A stretch of DNA of 64,000 bases, from NCBI GenBank assembly GCA_022819905.1, contig JAJEGJ010000104.1:1-64000 (forward strand), read 5' to 3'. How positions within the stretch are numbered: position 1 is the first letter of the stretch; each line of letters starts with the position of its first letter. Positions 62,840 through 64,000 of this stretch are shown in pieces. A program made the position numbers and the translations under genes. Below the pieces are notes generated by a model, which saw only the letters and a list, made by a program, of their open reading frames with translations, was not told where the DNA came from and made no database searches. The DNA is from Alphaproteobacteria bacterium. Its GTDB lineage: Bacteria; Pseudomonadota; Alphaproteobacteria; TMED109.

Positions 62840-64000
62840 ATGAACGACACATTATTTCCGGTACCGGACGCAACCGCTGCGGCCGCTCACGTAAACGCGC
62901 AGCAATACGGGGCCTTGTATCGCGCCTCCATCGCTGACCCGGAGACGTTCTGGTCGGAACACGCCCGAACGATCGACTGGATTCGTCCCTACACCCGGGT
63001 GCGCGATGTCAGCTACGCATCCGACGACGTCCACATCCGGTGGTTCCAGGACGGAACTCTCAATGTGTCCGCGAATTGCATCGACCGGCATCTCGCGTCC
63101 CGCCGGGATCAGGCAGCCATCGTCTGGGAAGGCGACCGTCCCGGAGACAATCGTACTGTCAGCTACGGCGAACTCCATGGGGAGGTTTGCCGCATGGCCA
63201 ACGTCCTTCTGCAACGTGGGGTTCGGAAGGGTGACCGTGTAACGATCTATATGCCGATGATCCCCGAAGCGGCTTACGCACTTCTTGCCTGTGCTCGAAT
63301 CGGCGCCATTCACTCCGTTGTCTTTGGCGGCTTTTCTCCGGAGTCGCTGGCGGAGCGGATACTGGACTGTGGATCGACCTGTGTGATCACGGCCGACGAG
63401 GGACCTCGAGGAGGCAAGCTGGTGCCCCTTAAGGCAAATACGGACCAGGCGCTTCAGCGTTGCCCGGATGTGCACACGGTGTTGGTCGTGGAAAGAACCG
63501 GCGGCGACGTGGCCATGCAGGGTGGCCGGGACGTGTCATGGTCCGAGATGCGCTCGGGCGTCGACGGCGATTGCCCGCCTGCTGAGATGTCGGCCGAGGA
63601 CCCGCTTTTCATCCTCTACACATCCGGTTCCACCGGTCGGCCCAAAGGGGTGTTGCATACCTCAGGCGGGTACATCGTCTATGCGTCCATGACGCATCGC
63701 TATGTCTTCGATTATCGGGACGGAGAAGTCTACTGGTGCACCGCTGATGTCGGTTGGGTGACCGGTCACAGCTATATCGTCTACGGCCCACTCGCCAACG
63801 GGGCGACGACCCTTATGTTCGAAGGGGTACCCAATTGGCCAGATTCTTCACGCTTTTGGCAAATCTGCGATGAGCACCAAGTCAACATCTTCTATACGGC
63901 ACCTACCGCGATCCGCGCGCTTATGCGGGACGGCGAGGAACCCGTGCGCAAGACCAGTCGTTCATCACTTAGGATCCTCGGTTCCGTCGGCGAACCCATC
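62840..64000 (+). CDS. acs: acetyl-CoA synthetase, 5' part
   Basis: The first 387 residues of an acyl-adenylate enzyme running off the window end. It contains the N-terminal block [20 protein letters not shown], the P-loop-like [15 protein letters not shown] (A3), [20 protein letters not shown] and [11 protein letters not shown], all characteristic of acetyl-CoA synthetase rather than other AMP-forming ligases. It makes acetyl-CoA from acetate and ATP. The ATG has GAGAGG upstream. The C-terminal lysine acetylation site lies outside the window. Confidence 0.93.
   Translation, partial: MNDTLFPVPDATAAAAHVNAQQYGALYRASIADPETFWSEHARTIDWIRPYTRVRDVSYASDDVHIRWFQDGTLNVSANCIDRHLASRRDQAAIVWEGDRPGDNRTVSYGELHGEVCRMANVLLQRGVRKGDRVTIYMPMIPEAAYALLACARIGAIHSVVFGGFSPESLAERILDCGSTCVITADEGPRGGKLVPLKANTDQALQRCPDVHTVLVVERTGGDVAMQGGRDVSWSEMRSGVDGDCPPAEMSAEDPLFILYTSGSTGRPKGVLHTSGGYIVYASMTHRYVFDYRDGEVYWCTADVGWVTGHSYIVYGPLANGATTLMFEGVPNWPDSSRFWQICDEHQVNIFYTAPTAIRALMRDGEEPVRKTSRSSLRILGSVGEPI

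Overview
The window is GC-rich chromosomal DNA, most likely from an alphaproteobacterium. Supporting signs are a class I (archaeal-type) lysyl-tRNA synthetase, an argD-argF pair, a CHCC zinc-finger gene just before polA, a complete pqqABCDE operon and a PotABCD-type importer. The exact order cannot be told from sequence alone.

Positions 1-6400 form an accessory region abutting the 3' end of a tRNA-Arg(CCG) gene, a classic integration site. It holds a PIN-domain toxin paired with an unusually large partner protein, an Abi-like remnant, a primase-polymerase remnant, a small exported glycine-rich peptide and a complete 2.4 kb IS1595-family transposon (2863-5271). The transposon has 46-bp terminal inverted repeats and an intact 8-bp target duplication. 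Besides the transposase it carries two tRNA-like genes with six-base anticodon loops, a branched RNA structure, two small membrane proteins and a 52-residue protein.

Positions 6454-27543 are mostly housekeeping: a rhodanese, PQQ biosynthesis (minus strand), an exported tandem rhodanese, def-fmt, an ABC-2 permease, argD-argF, nitroreductase, cupin, SDR dehydrogenase, a decaying Phd/PIN toxin-antitoxin pair, lysS with an ABC ATPase, a small zinc finger, polA, a LysR regulator and an outer-membrane barrel. Positions 27850-35173 carry a MoxR/DUF58/DUF4159/large membrane protein operon and an AlkA-like glycosylase. Positions 35238-40679 encode an RND efflux pair and an ApbE-type flavin transferase. 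An aldolase, a DUF1499 membrane protein, a TIGR02001-like outer-membrane protein and a Tat-exported amidohydrolase follow.

Positions 46423-48988 are a bufferin (copper-binding modified peptide) operon with an operator-like dyad upstream. A glutathione S-transferase and a polyamine-type ABC importer follow. Positions 55044-62105 are a partner-switching signalling module: two PP2C phosphatases, two HATPase-like proteins (one degenerate), a STAS protein, and a second STAS-like domain fused to a methyltransferase. The window ends inside an acetyl-CoA synthetase gene.

The two most unusual systems are the tRNA-like cargo of the IS1595 transposon and the duplicated partner-switching operon in which one kinase/STAS pair has lost its key residues and been fused to a methyltransferase.
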